Shown: in pieces, positions 9,229 through 16,628 of the stretch
Layout: every line of letters starts with the position of its first letter
How positions within the stretch are numbered: the first letter of the stretch is position 1
Origin: Solwaraspora sp. WMMD792
Lineage (GTDB): Bacteria; Actinomycetota; Actinomycetes; Mycobacteriales; Micromonosporaceae
Length of the DNA: 64,000 nucleotides
Direction of reading: 5' to 3'
NCBI RefSeq assembly: GCF_029626105.1
Contig: NZ_JARUBH010000009.1
Location: forward strand, 5,022,001 to 5,086,000
Notes under the pieces: model-generated
The model's database searches: none
What the model saw: only the letters and a program-made list of their open reading frames with translations
What the model was told of the DNA's origin: nothing
Made by a program: the position numbers and the translations under genes

Positions 9229-10239
9229 TCAGCTGACGTCGCGCCGCCGCACCGTCCACGCCGCGACGCCCGACACCAGCAGCACCACCGCCGCCATCAG
9301 CACGCCGGTGTGTATCCAGGTCAGTTCGATGGTCGGCGGTACGCAGCCAGGCTGCCCGGCACAGGTCTGCCAGTCGGTCAGCTCGACCGACGAGTCCATC
9401 CAGGCGATCCAGTACATCGGCAGCAGCCACGCCTCCGGGTAGGTCGCGTCGGTCACGTCGGCGAGGAAACTCAACCCGGACTGGCCCAGCACCAGTACGG
9501 CGAGGACACCGCCGAGCGCCAACGCGGTGTGCCGGCCGATCGCGGCCAGCCCGAAGCCGACCGCAGCGGCCGCGACGACCAGCACCACCACCCGCAGCTC
9601 GGTCAACGCGACGGACCGCCAGGCGGCTGCGGTCATCTCGGCGGTCGAGCCGCGCCACACGGCGGTGGCCCAGTGCGCCGCCGTCCACAGCAGCACGGCG
9701 GGCACCGTGACCGCCAGTGCGCCGGTCAGCAGCGCGGCCAACTTGGTGAACAGGACGCGCAGCCGCCGGGGCCGCCACAGCAGCAGGTTCATCATCCCGC
9801 CGGAGGTCCACTCGGCGCCGATGAACGACGCCCCGGCCGCGAAGAAGACCAGGGTCGTCAGGGTGGCGAAGATGTACAGGGTGGTCGGGAACTCACGGTG
9901 GAAGGTGAACGTCGCCGGCAGGTACGGCTCGGCCGGGTACATGCCCCGGGTCGGTGCCACGATGTCGGCGCAATTCGGTGGGAACCGGTTCGGATCGGCG
10001 GCGCCGCCGGTCTGGCTGCGCTCACACTCGGCCCGCCACTGCTCGGCCCATTCGACCCCGGCCCGGTACTCGGCCTCGGCGGTGCGCTCGGCTTCGGCGA
10101 ACGCCGCCGGGCCGATCTTCTGGTTGCCGAGGAACGTCCCGACGGCGATCGCGACCAGCACCAGCAGCGCGGCGGCCACCAGGTAGCGGACGAAGCGCCG
10201 TTTGCCGAGGCGGCGCAGCTCGGCCCGGTACAGGTTCAT
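9229..10239 (-). CDS. ABC transporter permease
   Basis: 336 residues. A basic N terminus (MNLYRAELRRLGKRR) is followed by a first membrane segment near residues 19-38, a roughly 100-residue loop containing Cys residues (CERSQ, FPPNCADI), then a cluster of five hydrophobic segments to the C terminus, including a second CxxxPGCVPP loop. This is an ABC-2 exporter permease with a large extracytoplasmic loop that may be disulfide-bonded. Its ATG overlaps the TGA of the ATPase gene by four bases (ATGA), so the pair is co-translated. Confidence 0.85.
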   Translation of the reverse strand: MNLYRAELRRLGKRRFVRYLVAAALLVLVAIAVGTFLGNQKIGPAAFAEAERTAEAEYRAGVEWAEQWRAECERSQTGGAADPNRFPPNCADIVAPTRGMYPAEPYLPATFTFHREFPTTLYIFATLTTLVFFAAGASFIGAEWTSGGMMNLLLWRPRRLRVLFTKLAALLTGALAVTVPAVLLWTAAHWATAVWRGSTAEMTAAAWRSVALTELRVVVLVVAAAAVGFGLAAIGRHTALALGGVLAVLVLGQSGLSFLADVTDATYPEAWLLPMYWIAWMDSSVELTDWQTCAGQPGCVPPTIELTWIHTGVLMAAVVLLVSGVAAWTVRRRDVS

Positions 10240-11234
10240 CGCCCGGCTCCCGTCTGGTCAGCGGCAACCGTCTGGTCGACGTCGACGTCGACGTCGGCGT
10301 CGGCGTCGGCGTCGGCCGTCAGCTGGAGGAAGACACTTTCCAAATCGGCGGTGACCGGGGTCAGTTCGCTGACGTACAGGCCGGCGGCGGCGAGCGTGCG
10401 GGTCACCCGGGCCGGCTGGTCGACCCCGTGCACCAGCAGGTGGTCGGCGTGCCGGGTGACGGTGACCGGTGGGCCGTCGGCGGTGGTGAGGGCCGTCTCG
10501 GCGGCCGGCAGGTCGGCAGCGGCTTCCAGGCGTACCCGCAGACCGCCGCCGGAGTGCGCGGCCAGCACCTCGGCGACCGGACCGGCAGTGACCCGGCGGC
10601 CCCGCGAAATGATCGTCACCGAGTCGCAGATCACCTGGATTTCGCCGAGGATGTGGCTGGACAGCACCACAGTGGTACCGGCGGCGACCAGGTCACGCAT
10701 CAGGGTGCGCATCTCCCGGATGCCGGCCGGGTCGAGGCCATTGGCCGGCTCGTCGAGGATCAGCAGTGCCGGTTCCTTGAGCAGCGCCGACGCGACGGCC
10801 AGTCGTTGACGCATACCGAGTGAGTAGGTGCGGACCCGCTCGCCGGCCCGGTCGGCGAGTCCGACGAGGTCCAGCACCGCCGGTACCCGGTGCGGTGCCA
10901 GACCACCGGCCTGGGCGAGCAGCGACAGGGTGTCCCGGGCGGTGAAGTGCGGGAAGAACTGTGGACTCTCCACGATGGCGCCGACCCGGCCGATCACCGC
11001 CGGCAACTGCTGCGGGACCGGCTGGCCGAGGATCGCCATCCGGCCGCCGTTCGGCGCGACCAGGCCGAGCAGGGTACGCAGCGTGGTGGTCTTGCCGGAT
11101 CCGTTCGGGCCGAGGAAGCCGTGCACCTGGCCGGCCTCGACCCGCATGTCGAAGCCGTCGACGGCGTGTCGGACCCCACGCCGACGACTGCGGTACGTCT
11201 TACGCAGCCCGGATATCTCCAGTACGGCCGTCAT
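10236..11234 (-). CDS. ABC transporter ATP-binding protein (BcrA-like) with Ala/Val-Asp repeat tail
   Basis: 332 residues. Walker A is GPNGSGKTTT near residues 41-50, the signature is YSLGMRQRLA, Walker B is LLILDEPANGLDP, and the switch region is VLSSH. The C terminus carries an unusual alternating tail, (AD)4 then (VD)3, encoded by a hexamer repeat at 10275-10316 and placed after the normal domain end. It partners the permease at 9229-10239 in an export complex; substrate unknown. Confidence 0.88.
   Translation of the reverse strand: MTAVLEISGLRKTYRSRRRGVRHAVDGFDMRVEAGQVHGFLGPNGSGKTTTLRTLLGLVAPNGGRMAILGQPVPQQLPAVIGRVGAIVESPQFFPHFTARDTLSLLAQAGGLAPHRVPAVLDLVGLADRAGERVRTYSLGMRQRLAVASALLKEPALLILDEPANGLDPAGIREMRTLMRDLVAAGTTVVLSSHILGEIQVICDSVTIISRGRRVTAGPVAEVLAAHSGGGLRVRLEAAADLPAAETALTTADGPPVTVTRHADHLLVHGVDQPARVTRTLAAAGLYVSELTPVTADLESVFLQLTADADADADVDVDVDQTVAADQTGAGR
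10275..10316. repeat. Hexanucleotide tract (GTCGAC)3(GTCGGC)4 inside ABC ATPase gene
   Basis: Seven uninterrupted 6-base units on the plus strand. Read on the minus strand they encode alternating Ala-Asp then Val-Asp pairs. Because the unit is two codons long, gain or loss of units keeps the frame, so the tail length can vary without breaking the protein. Confidence 0.9.
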
Positions 11235-11292
11235 CCGCCGCCTCCCGCGTACCCGCCGTCAGGACAAGGGCACACCATACGGGACCGAAGGC

Positions 11293-12078
11293 TCAGGCGG
11301 TGACCACCGTCACGCCGAGTTCACGGAAGGCGGCGACCGTGCCGGGCTCGGCGCCGGAGTCGGTGATCAGGGTCTCCACCCGGTCGATCGGGCAGATCCG
11401 GGCGAAGGCGTGTCCGCCCAGCTTCGACCCGTCGGCGATGATCACCACCCGCTTGGCGCGGGCCACCATCAGCGCGTTCATCGACGCTTCGCCTTCGTGG
11501 TGGGCGGCGGCGCCGAGCTGCGGGTCGATCGCGTCGACGCCGAGCAGCGCGACGTCCAGGGTGACCTCCCGCAGCAGTGCGCCGCCGAGCGGCCCGACCA
11601 GTTCGAACGACTGCGGGCGGACCACCCCGCCGGCGACGACGATCTTCATCCGGGAACGGACCAGCAGCTCGTTGGCGATGTTCAGCGCGTTGGTGACCAC
11701 GGTCAGCTGGGCGCCGTCCGCGCTGGTGTTCAGATCCGGGCGTACGGCGAGCGCGCGGGCCACCTCGGTGGTGGTGGTGCCGCCGTTGAGTCCGACGACC
11801 ATGCCGGGTTCGACGAGTGCGGCGGCGGCCGTTCCGATGCGCTGTTTCTCGGCCGAGTGCTTGGCGGTCTTGTAACGCAGCGGCAGGTCGTAGGAGACGC
11901 CGTTGGCGACCGCGCCGCCCCGGGTGCGGGTGATCATCTGTTGCTGGGCGAGCTGGTCGAAGTCGCGGCGAATGGTGGCCTGGGAGACGTCGAGGCGGGT
12001 AGCGGCGTCCTCGACGGTGATCCGGCCGCTGTCGGTGAGCAGTTCCAGCAGCGCGTTCCAGCGTGCGTACCGATCCAT
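11293..12078 (-). CDS. DeoR/AgaR-family transcriptional repressor
   Basis: 261 residues. The N-terminal winged helix (residues 4-55) contains ITVEDAATRLDVSQATIRRD and the family wing MITRTRGGAV. The C-terminal sensor domain has GLNGGTTTTEVARAL near 94-108, VVTNALNIANEL and LLGVDAIDPQLG, as in regulators that sense phosphosugars. A strong ribosome-binding site (GAAGGGGG) precedes the ATG. It is divergent from the amino-sugar operon at 12315-15393 and is the likely regulator of that operon. Confidence 0.88.
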   Translation of the reverse strand: MDRYARWNALLELLTDSGRITVEDAATRLDVSQATIRRDFDQLAQQQMITRTRGGAVANGVSYDLPLRYKTAKHSAEKQRIGTAAAALVEPGMVVGLNGGTTTTEVARALAVRPDLNTSADGAQLTVVTNALNIANELLVRSRMKIVVAGGVVRPQSFELVGPLGGALLREVTLDVALLGVDAIDPQLGAAAHHEGEASMNALMVARAKRVVIIADGSKLGGHAFARICPIDRVETLITDSGAEPGTVAAFRELGVTVVTA

Positions 12079-12314
12079 GCCGCCCCCTTCCCGCGCCTGC
12101 TTGCTTACCGCGCATCACTGCGCGGATGGTGACCAGTTTGCTGCACACTAATGCGCGAAACGCCCGCCAGGCAAAACCTCCTGCTGCGCGATCCTGCCCC
12201 GGTACACCCCGGTTGTTGCCACCCGGTCACCGGTGCGCGCACAATGGCGCGCGAAAAGGTGCCAGTTCGAGCCCGAACGAGCACCACTGCTTGTGGTCAG
12301 CGAGGAGTGTCGCG
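12079..12314. promoter_or_regulatory. Divergent control region between DeoR gene and amino-sugar operon
   Basis: This 236-base intergenic region holds an inverted repeat CCGCGC-N6-GCGCGG at 12108-12125, a perfect 10-base palindrome GTGCGCGCAC at 12233-12242, and two direct copies of GCGCGAAA at 12153-12160 and 12249-12256. These are candidate operator elements for the adjacent DeoR-type protein. The ribosome-binding site GAGGAG for the isomerase gene is at 12302-12307. Operator assignment is inference. Confidence 0.45.
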
Positions 12315-13247
12315 ATGAGCTACGTCGACGCCGAGATCGCCAGCCAGCCGGAGTGCTGGCGCCAGGCGGCCGCACAGGCCGCCGACACCCCTGCCCAGGC
12401 GCTCCCCCGCCCCGGCGAGCGGGTCGCCGTGGTCGGCTGCGGCACCTCCTGGTTCATGGCGATGGCGTACGCCGGGCTACGGGAACGCGCCGGCCACGGT
12501 GAGACCGACGCCTTCCAGGCCTCCGAGTTCCCCGCCGGCCGGCACTACGACCGGATCATCGCGATCAGCCGATCCGGCACCACCACCGAGATCACCGACC
12601 TGCTCGCCGCCGTCGGCGACCCGCAACGCACCACGGTGCTCGTCGGCGACCCCGGCTCCCCCGCCGCCCAGCTCGCCGGCCACGTCATCGCCCTGCCGTA
12701 CGCCGACGAACGGTCCGTGGTGCAGACCCGCTTCGCCACCAGCGTGCTGGCGCTGCTGCGGGCCCACCTCGGCGCGGACGTCGCGGCGATCGCCGCCGAC
12801 GCCGAGGTCGCCGTCCGGGCCCGGCTGCCGATCGACCCGGCGCTGATCGACCAGGCCACCTTCCTCGGCCGGGGCTGGACCGTCGGCCTGGCCCACGAAG
12901 CAGCGCTGAAGTGCCGGGAGGCCGCCGTCTTCTGGTCCGAGGCGTACCCGGCGATGGACTACCGGCACGGGCCGATCGCGATCGCCGGGCCGGGCCGGAT
13001 GGTGTGGGCGTTCGGCGAGATCCCCGACCACCTGGCCGACGACGTGGCGGCGACCGGCGCGGCGTTCGTGCACAGCCGGACCAACGGCGTGTACGCCGTC
13101 CTCGACCGGTGGGCCGCCGGACGCCGCCCGCTGGACCCGATGGCCGACCTGATCCTCGCCCAGCGGTTCGCGGTGGCCCTCGCCGCCAGCCGAGGGCTCG
13201 ACCCGGACAACCCGCGCCACCTGACCCGGTCGGTCGTGCTGACGTGA
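12315..13247 (+). CDS. SIS-domain sugar-phosphate isomerase/deaminase (AgaS/GlmS-like)
   Basis: 310 residues, ATG with a GAGGAG ribosome-binding site. Two SIS modules are visible: VAVVGCGTSWFMAMAYAGL and ISRSGTTTEITDL bind the sugar phosphate in the first half; the second half has GRGWTVGLAHEAALKCREA, the catalytic-type SEAYPAMDYRHGP, and QRFAVALA. This is the layout of AgaS and the GlmS isomerase domain, which interconvert or deaminate amino-sugar phosphates. It is first in an operon with a ROK kinase and NagA, supporting a role in N-acetylglucosamine or N-acetylgalactosamine use. Its TGA overlaps the next GTG by four bases (GTGA). Confidence 0.85.
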   Translation: MSYVDAEIASQPECWRQAAAQAADTPAQALPRPGERVAVVGCGTSWFMAMAYAGLRERAGHGETDAFQASEFPAGRHYDRIIAISRSGTTTEITDLLAAVGDPQRTTVLVGDPGSPAAQLAGHVIALPYADERSVVQTRFATSVLALLRAHLGADVAAIAADAEVAVRARLPIDPALIDQATFLGRGWTVGLAHEAALKCREAAVFWSEAYPAMDYRHGPIAIAGPGRMVWAFGEIPDHLADDVAATGAAFVHSRTNGVYAVLDRWAAGRRPLDPMADLILAQRFAVALAASRGLDPDNPRHLTRSVVLT

Positions 13248-14251
13248 CGCTGGCCGGCGGAGTCGACCCGACGCCGCCCGGTCCGTCCGACGAGGTTGTC
13301 ATCGCGTTGGACGTCGGCGGCACCGGCATCAAGAGCGCCCTGGTCGGGCTGACCGACCGGGCGGTACGGCACACCGAGCGGCGACCGACCGCAGCGGCCC
13401 GGGGGCCGGCCGCCGTCGTCGACACCATCTGCGACCTCGCCGGGCAGCTCGCCGACACCGCCCGCGCCGACGGGCTCACCCCGGTCGCGGTCGGCGTCGC
13501 CGTACCCGGGGTCGTCGACGAGGCGGCCGGCGTCGCGGTCTGGTCGGCCAACGTCGGCTTCCGCGACGTACCGCTGCGTGACCTGGTGGCCGCCCGGGTC
13601 GGGCTGCCGACGGCGCTCGGCCACGACGTACGGGCCGGCGGGGTCGCCGAGGCCCGGATCGGCGCCGGCCGGGGCAGCCGGCACGTGCTGTTCGTGGCGA
13701 TCGGCACCGGCATCGCGGCCGCCGCCGTCGTCGACGGGGCCGGCTACCCCGGCGCGCACGGCGCGGCCGGCGAACTCGGCCATGTGGTGGTCCGCCCCGA
13801 CGGGCCGGCCTGCGGCTGCCGGCAGACCGGCTGCCTGGAGGCGGTCGCGTCGGCGTCGGCGATCACCCGCCGGTACGCCGACCAGACTGGCCACCGGCCC
13901 GGCGGCGCCGCCGAGGTGGCCCGGTTGGCCGCCGGCGGCGACCCGACCGCCGGCCGGATCTGGAGCGACGCGGTCGACGCGCTCGCCGACGGCCTGCTGA
14001 TCGGCCAGGCGATGTTCGACCCCGAGCTGGTGGTGCTGGGCGGCGGGCTGGCCGAGGCCGGCGACCAGCTGCTCACCCCGCTGGACGCCGCCGTCCGCCG
14101 CCGGGCCACCTTCCACCGGCTGCCCCGGCTGGTCCGGGCCGCGCTCGGCGACGAGGCCGGCTGCCTCGGTGCCGCGCTGCTCGCGGCGGACCTGCTCGCG
14201 GCGGACCTGGTCGAGCGGGCCGCCGAGCCGGTCGAGCGGGCCGCCCGATGA
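13244..14251 (+). CDS. ROK-family sugar kinase (probable N-acetylhexosamine kinase)
   Basis: 335 residues from GTG at 13244, which overlaps the isomerase stop. The ATP-binding motif DVGGTGIK is at residues 23-30, ELGHVVV lies in the middle, and the ROK zinc motif CGCRQTGCLE is near 190-199. The gene order isomerase-kinase-NagA suggests phosphorylation of an N-acetylamino sugar before deacetylation. The C terminus carries two tandem duplications, LLAAD repeated twice and VERAA repeated twice, matching duplicated DNA at 14180-14245; they lie beyond the conserved domain. Confidence 0.87.
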   Translation: MTLAGGVDPTPPGPSDEVVIALDVGGTGIKSALVGLTDRAVRHTERRPTAAARGPAAVVDTICDLAGQLADTARADGLTPVAVGVAVPGVVDEAAGVAVWSANVGFRDVPLRDLVAARVGLPTALGHDVRAGGVAEARIGAGRGSRHVLFVAIGTGIAAAAVVDGAGYPGAHGAAGELGHVVVRPDGPACGCRQTGCLEAVASASAITRRYADQTGHRPGGAAEVARLAAGGDPTAGRIWSDAVDALADGLLIGQAMFDPELVVLGGGLAEAGDQLLTPLDAAVRRRATFHRLPRLVRAALGDEAGCLGAALLAADLLAADLVERAAEPVERAAR

Positions 14252-15393
14252 GGGTCGAGGGCCGGCTGGTCACCCCCGACGGGGTATGCGACCACGGCCG
14301 CCTGACCGTCGACGGCGACACGATCACCGAGGTGGCCACGACCGGCGTTGGCCGGCCCGGGGGGTCGGCGTCGTCGTCAGCAGCGTCGGCGTCGGCGTCG
14401 GCGTCGGGCTGGATCGTGCCGGGCTTCGTCGACATCCACAACCACGGCGGCGGCGGACACACCTTCACCACCGGCGACCCAGACTCGGCCCGTCGGGCCG
14501 CCGCCTTCCACCTGGCCCACGGCACCACCACCCTGCTGGCCAGCCTGGTCAGCTCGCCGGTCGAGCTGATGCGCGACGCCGTCACCCGGTTCGCCCCGCT
14601 GGTCGCCGACGGCACCCTCGCTGGACTGCACTTCGAGGGCCCCTACCTGTCGGTCGTGCGGTGCGGGGCGCAGAACCCGGCGTACCTGCGCGACCCGGAG
14701 CCGGACGAACTGGCCGGGCTGCTCGACCTCGGCGCGGGCGTGATCCGGATGGTCACCCTGGCCCCGGAGCGGACCGGCGCGTTGGCCGCGATCGCCCGTC
14801 TGGTCGACGCCGGGGTGGTCGCAGCGGTCGGCCACACCGACGCCGGCTACGACCAGACCCGGGCGGCGATCGACGCTGGCGCCACCGCCGGTACGCACCT
14901 GTTCAACGGCATGCGGCCACCGCACCACCGCGAACCCGGCCCGGTGTTCGCCCTGCTCGGCGACGACCGGGTGACCTGTGAGTTGATCGCCGACGGGGTG
15001 CACCTGCACGACGGCACCCTCACCTTCGCCGCGTCGGTCGGCGGCCCCGGCCGGACCGCCCTGGTCACCGACGCGATGGCCGCCGCCGGGATGCCCGACG
15101 GCGCGTACGAACTGGGCGGGCAGGCGGTGACGGTGTCCGGCTCGGTCGCCCGGCTGGCCCGCGACGGGTCGATCGCCGGCAGCACGCTGACCATGGACGC
15201 GGCGCTGCGCCGGGCGGTCGCCGCCGGCATCGACATCGTCGACGCCGTACGGATGGCGGCCACCACCCCGGCGGCGACGATCGGCCTGGCCGGCACGGTC
15301 GGCGCGATCGCCCCCGGTCACCGGGCCGACCTGGTCGAGCTCGACGACGACCTGCGGGTACGCCGGGTGATGCGCGCCGGCGTCTGGCAGTGA
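14248..15393 (+). CDS. nagA: N-acetylglucosamine-6-phosphate deacetylase
   Basis: 381 residues, overlapping the kinase gene by four bases (ATGA). Amidohydrolase motifs: DIHNH at 62-66, metal ligand Glu in HFEGP near 130, VGHTDAGY with His about 196, THLFNGM with His about 217, and catalytic Asp in LVTDAMAAAG near 275. The enzyme removes acetate from GlcNAc-6-phosphate in the cytoplasm, feeding the isomerase/deaminase step. A Ser/Ala-rich insert (GGSASSSAASASASASG) at residues 38-54, encoded by a GTCGGC-type repeat, separates the first strands from the barrel; most NagA proteins lack it. Confidence 0.92.
   Translation: MRVEGRLVTPDGVCDHGRLTVDGDTITEVATTGVGRPGGSASSSAASASASASGWIVPGFVDIHNHGGGGHTFTTGDPDSARRAAAFHLAHGTTTLLASLVSSPVELMRDAVTRFAPLVADGTLAGLHFEGPYLSVVRCGAQNPAYLRDPEPDELAGLLDLGAGVIRMVTLAPERTGALAAIARLVDAGVVAAVGHTDAGYDQTRAAIDAGATAGTHLFNGMRPPHHREPGPVFALLGDDRVTCELIADGVHLHDGTLTFAASVGGPGRTALVTDAMAAAGMPDGAYELGGQAVTVSGSVARLARDGSIAGSTLTMDAALRRAVAAGIDIVDAVRMAATTPAATIGLAGTVGAIAPGHRADLVELDDDLRVRRVMRAGVWQ
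14364..14408. repeat. GTCGGC-type repeat encoding Ser/Ala insert in nagA
   Basis: Contains three exact GTCGGC units at 14385-14402 flanked by degenerate copies. It is the same hexamer as in the ABC ATPase tail at 10275-10316, but read in another frame, so the protein sequence is Ser-Ala rather than Ala-Asp. Confidence 0.8.
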
Positions 15394-15400
15394 GCCACGG

Positions 15401-15658
15401 TCACCGGCTGGTCAGAATGCTGGCGGGCGGCAGTCGATAGCCGACTTGCTGGCCGTAGGTCATCAGGGGGCGCAGGGTCGGCAGCAGAGTGGTGGTCTCC
15501 GATCGCCAGTGGTGTCCCCGGTTGTCGTCGAGTCGGCGGTGCCGGGCGGATGTCGTCTGCCGCAGCCGTAACGCGTGCAGTCGCCGGGACGCCGTAGACC
15601 GGCCGGAACGCCAGTCGAGCCACCGCAGCCACCAGTCATGCAATACGTCGATGATCAC
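15401..15658 (-). CDS. Small hypothetical protein (85 aa), last gene of small-gene cassette
   Basis: 85 residues from a GTG preceded by the strong ribosome-binding site AAGGAGAA. It begins MIIDVLHDWWLRWLDW, is rich in Trp, Arg and His, and contains the repeated text RRLHALRLRQ. No family is recognised. The GTG was chosen over a longer opening because the longer frame runs through the neighbouring 85-residue gene. It converges on nagA with only seven bases between stops, and is probably co-transcribed with the genes up to 16521. Confidence 0.55.
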   Translation of the reverse strand: MIIDVLHDWWLRWLDWRSGRSTASRRLHALRLRQTTSARHRRLDDNRGHHWRSETTTLLPTLRPLMTYGQQVGYRLPPASILTSR

Positions 15659-15678
15659 TTCTTCTCCTTCGTTAACAG

Positions 15679-15936
15679 TCAGGTCGCGGTACGTTTGGGA
15701 AATCGGTAGAGTCCGTGGCGCTGGACGAAGATCTCGCGTCGATCGGTGGCGTTGCCGTGGCGGTCCAGCACGTAGCCGGTGAGCCAGATCCAGCCGTCGT
15801 ACGTCCATTTCCGGTCCACCGCGATCACCCGGAATCGGATGCTGCGGTCGTCCGCGAACTGGACGCTCGCCTCCCGCCCGATCAGCAGCACATCTCCTGG
15901 GCTCGGTTCCGGTGTCCGGAGCAGCCGGTCAACCAA
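15679..15936 (-). CDS. Small hypothetical protein (85 aa), paralogue of 63701-63958
   Basis: 85 residues, apparently from a TTG at 15936. Core motifs are SPGDVLLIGREASVQF, IRFRVIAVD, GWIWLTGYVLD and RREIFVQRHGL. It is about half identical by eye to the protein at 63701-63958, which shares ASVQF, FRV, GWxWLxGYV and RREIFVxRxGL, showing that this is a real, duplicated family. The fold looks all-beta with no membrane segment. It sits five bases after the 29-residue peptide gene in a leftward cassette. Confidence 0.72.
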   Translation of the reverse strand: MVDRLLRTPEPSPGDVLLIGREASVQFADDRSIRFRVIAVDRKWTYDGWIWLTGYVLDRHGNATDRREIFVQRHGLYRFPKRTAT

Positions 15937-15941
15937 CGGGC

Positions 15942-16031
15942 CTACTCATCGCGGTCGTACCGATTGAGCCTGCGTCCGGTGTCGGCGCGCTTCGGCAACA
16001 GACAGATGTACCCGGAAAGCGGCGGATTCAT
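15942..16031 (-). CDS. 29-residue peptide gene, translationally coupled
   Basis: ATG at 16029-16031 overlaps the TGA of the resolvase-like gene (ATGA), and the frame ends at 15942. The peptide begins MNPPLSGYICLLPKRADTG and ends in a charged RLNRYDRDE. The 4-base overlap and tight spacing on both sides argue for real translation. It is too short for family assignment. Confidence 0.45.
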   Translation of the reverse strand: MNPPLSGYICLLPKRADTGRRLNRYDRDE

Positions 16032-16351
16032 GGGCTCAGTTCCTCTTCGAGGGTGTGGACCTGGACACCGGTGTCTTCCAGCACGCCAAGGAGGTGGTGC
16101 TGGATGACCGGGTGCGTGGAAAGGTGCGCGAGGACAGGCATGACCACGTGCCTGGCACCGGAACGGCCGATTTCCTCGATCAGTACGGCGAGGGCCGGAC
16201 GGTTCAGTGTGTCGTCGCACTCATGGAAGAGCCCTGCGAAGCAGTAGCCCTCCTGCTCAGCCCAGAACTTGAGCTCGAGCTCCATCTGCCGGGTGTCCCC
16301 GTCGAGAGCATCGCGATCCACTCGCAGGTAGCCGTAGATCACCGGCTTCAT
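16028..16351 (-). CDS. Resolvase-like (serine recombinase N-domain) small protein, catalytic Ser absent
   Basis: 107 residues; the ATG at 16351 has ribosome-binding site GAGGAG. It resembles the N-terminal domain of serine resolvases (IYGYLRV at the N terminus, LKFWAEQEGY, RPALAVLIEEI and a VMPVLAHLS strand). The nucleophilic Ser of the usual YxRVS motif is replaced (YLRVDRD), and there is no DNA-binding C-terminal domain. It is therefore probably not an active recombinase. It follows the zinc-ribbon gene by 11 bases and overlaps the next by four. Confidence 0.7.
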   Translation of the reverse strand: MKPVIYGYLRVDRDALDGDTRQMELELKFWAEQEGYCFAGLFHECDDTLNRPALAVLIEEIGRSGARHVVMPVLAHLSTHPVIQHHLLGVLEDTGVQVHTLEEELSP

Positions 16352-16362
16352 CCCGTGGCTCC

Positions 16363-16521
16363 TCACACTCGTTGTGGCCGGGACGTCGAACGTGCGGCGC
16401 AGTCAGGGCAACGGAGCGTGTCGCCGCACACCGTGCACCAGCGTCGCGAGTGCACTTTCAGCGAGAGACCAGTACAGAACGCCACGAGTGCGGTGGCGGT
16501 GAGCGCCAGAGGTACCCACAT
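16363..16521 (-). CDS. 52-residue membrane peptide with CxxC zinc ribbon
   Basis: Starts at ATG 16519-16521 behind the ribosome-binding site GGGAGG. One hydrophobic segment (residues 3-22, PLALTATALVAFCTGLSL) is followed by a cytoplasmic-type tail with paired cysteines WCTVCGD and RCPDCAA, which can form a zinc ribbon. Eleven bases separate it from the resolvase-like gene, so it probably opens the leftward cassette. Function unknown. Confidence 0.6.
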   Translation of the reverse strand: MWVPLALTATALVAFCTGLSLKVHSRRWCTVCGDTLRCPDCAARSTSRPQRV

Positions 16522-16571
16522 GACGGCCTCCCGGTACGTCGGTTGTCTGCCGTGATGAGCAGACTAGGCTG

Positions 16572-16620
16572 TGCAATAGCTTCATGCAATGGCGTATCCC
16601 GTGCAAGTGTCCGCTACCCT
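16572..16620 (+). promoter_or_regulatory. Leaderless promoter of the DUF5753 regulator with TGCAA repeats
   Basis: Three TGCAA(T/G) elements at 16572-16577, 16585-16590 and 16602-16607 precede a -10-like TACCCT at 16615-16620. The ATG at 16629 is only eight bases downstream, implying a leaderless mRNA. The repeats are candidate binding sites for the regulator itself or for a factor controlling both divergent units (inference). Confidence 0.45.
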
Positions 16621-16628
16621 GGACCGGC

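Noticed and set aside
16028-16351. Active site-specific recombinase of a mobile element
   Set aside because: The catalytic Ser position is not Ser, the DNA-binding domain is missing, and no flanking repeats or transposase were seen.
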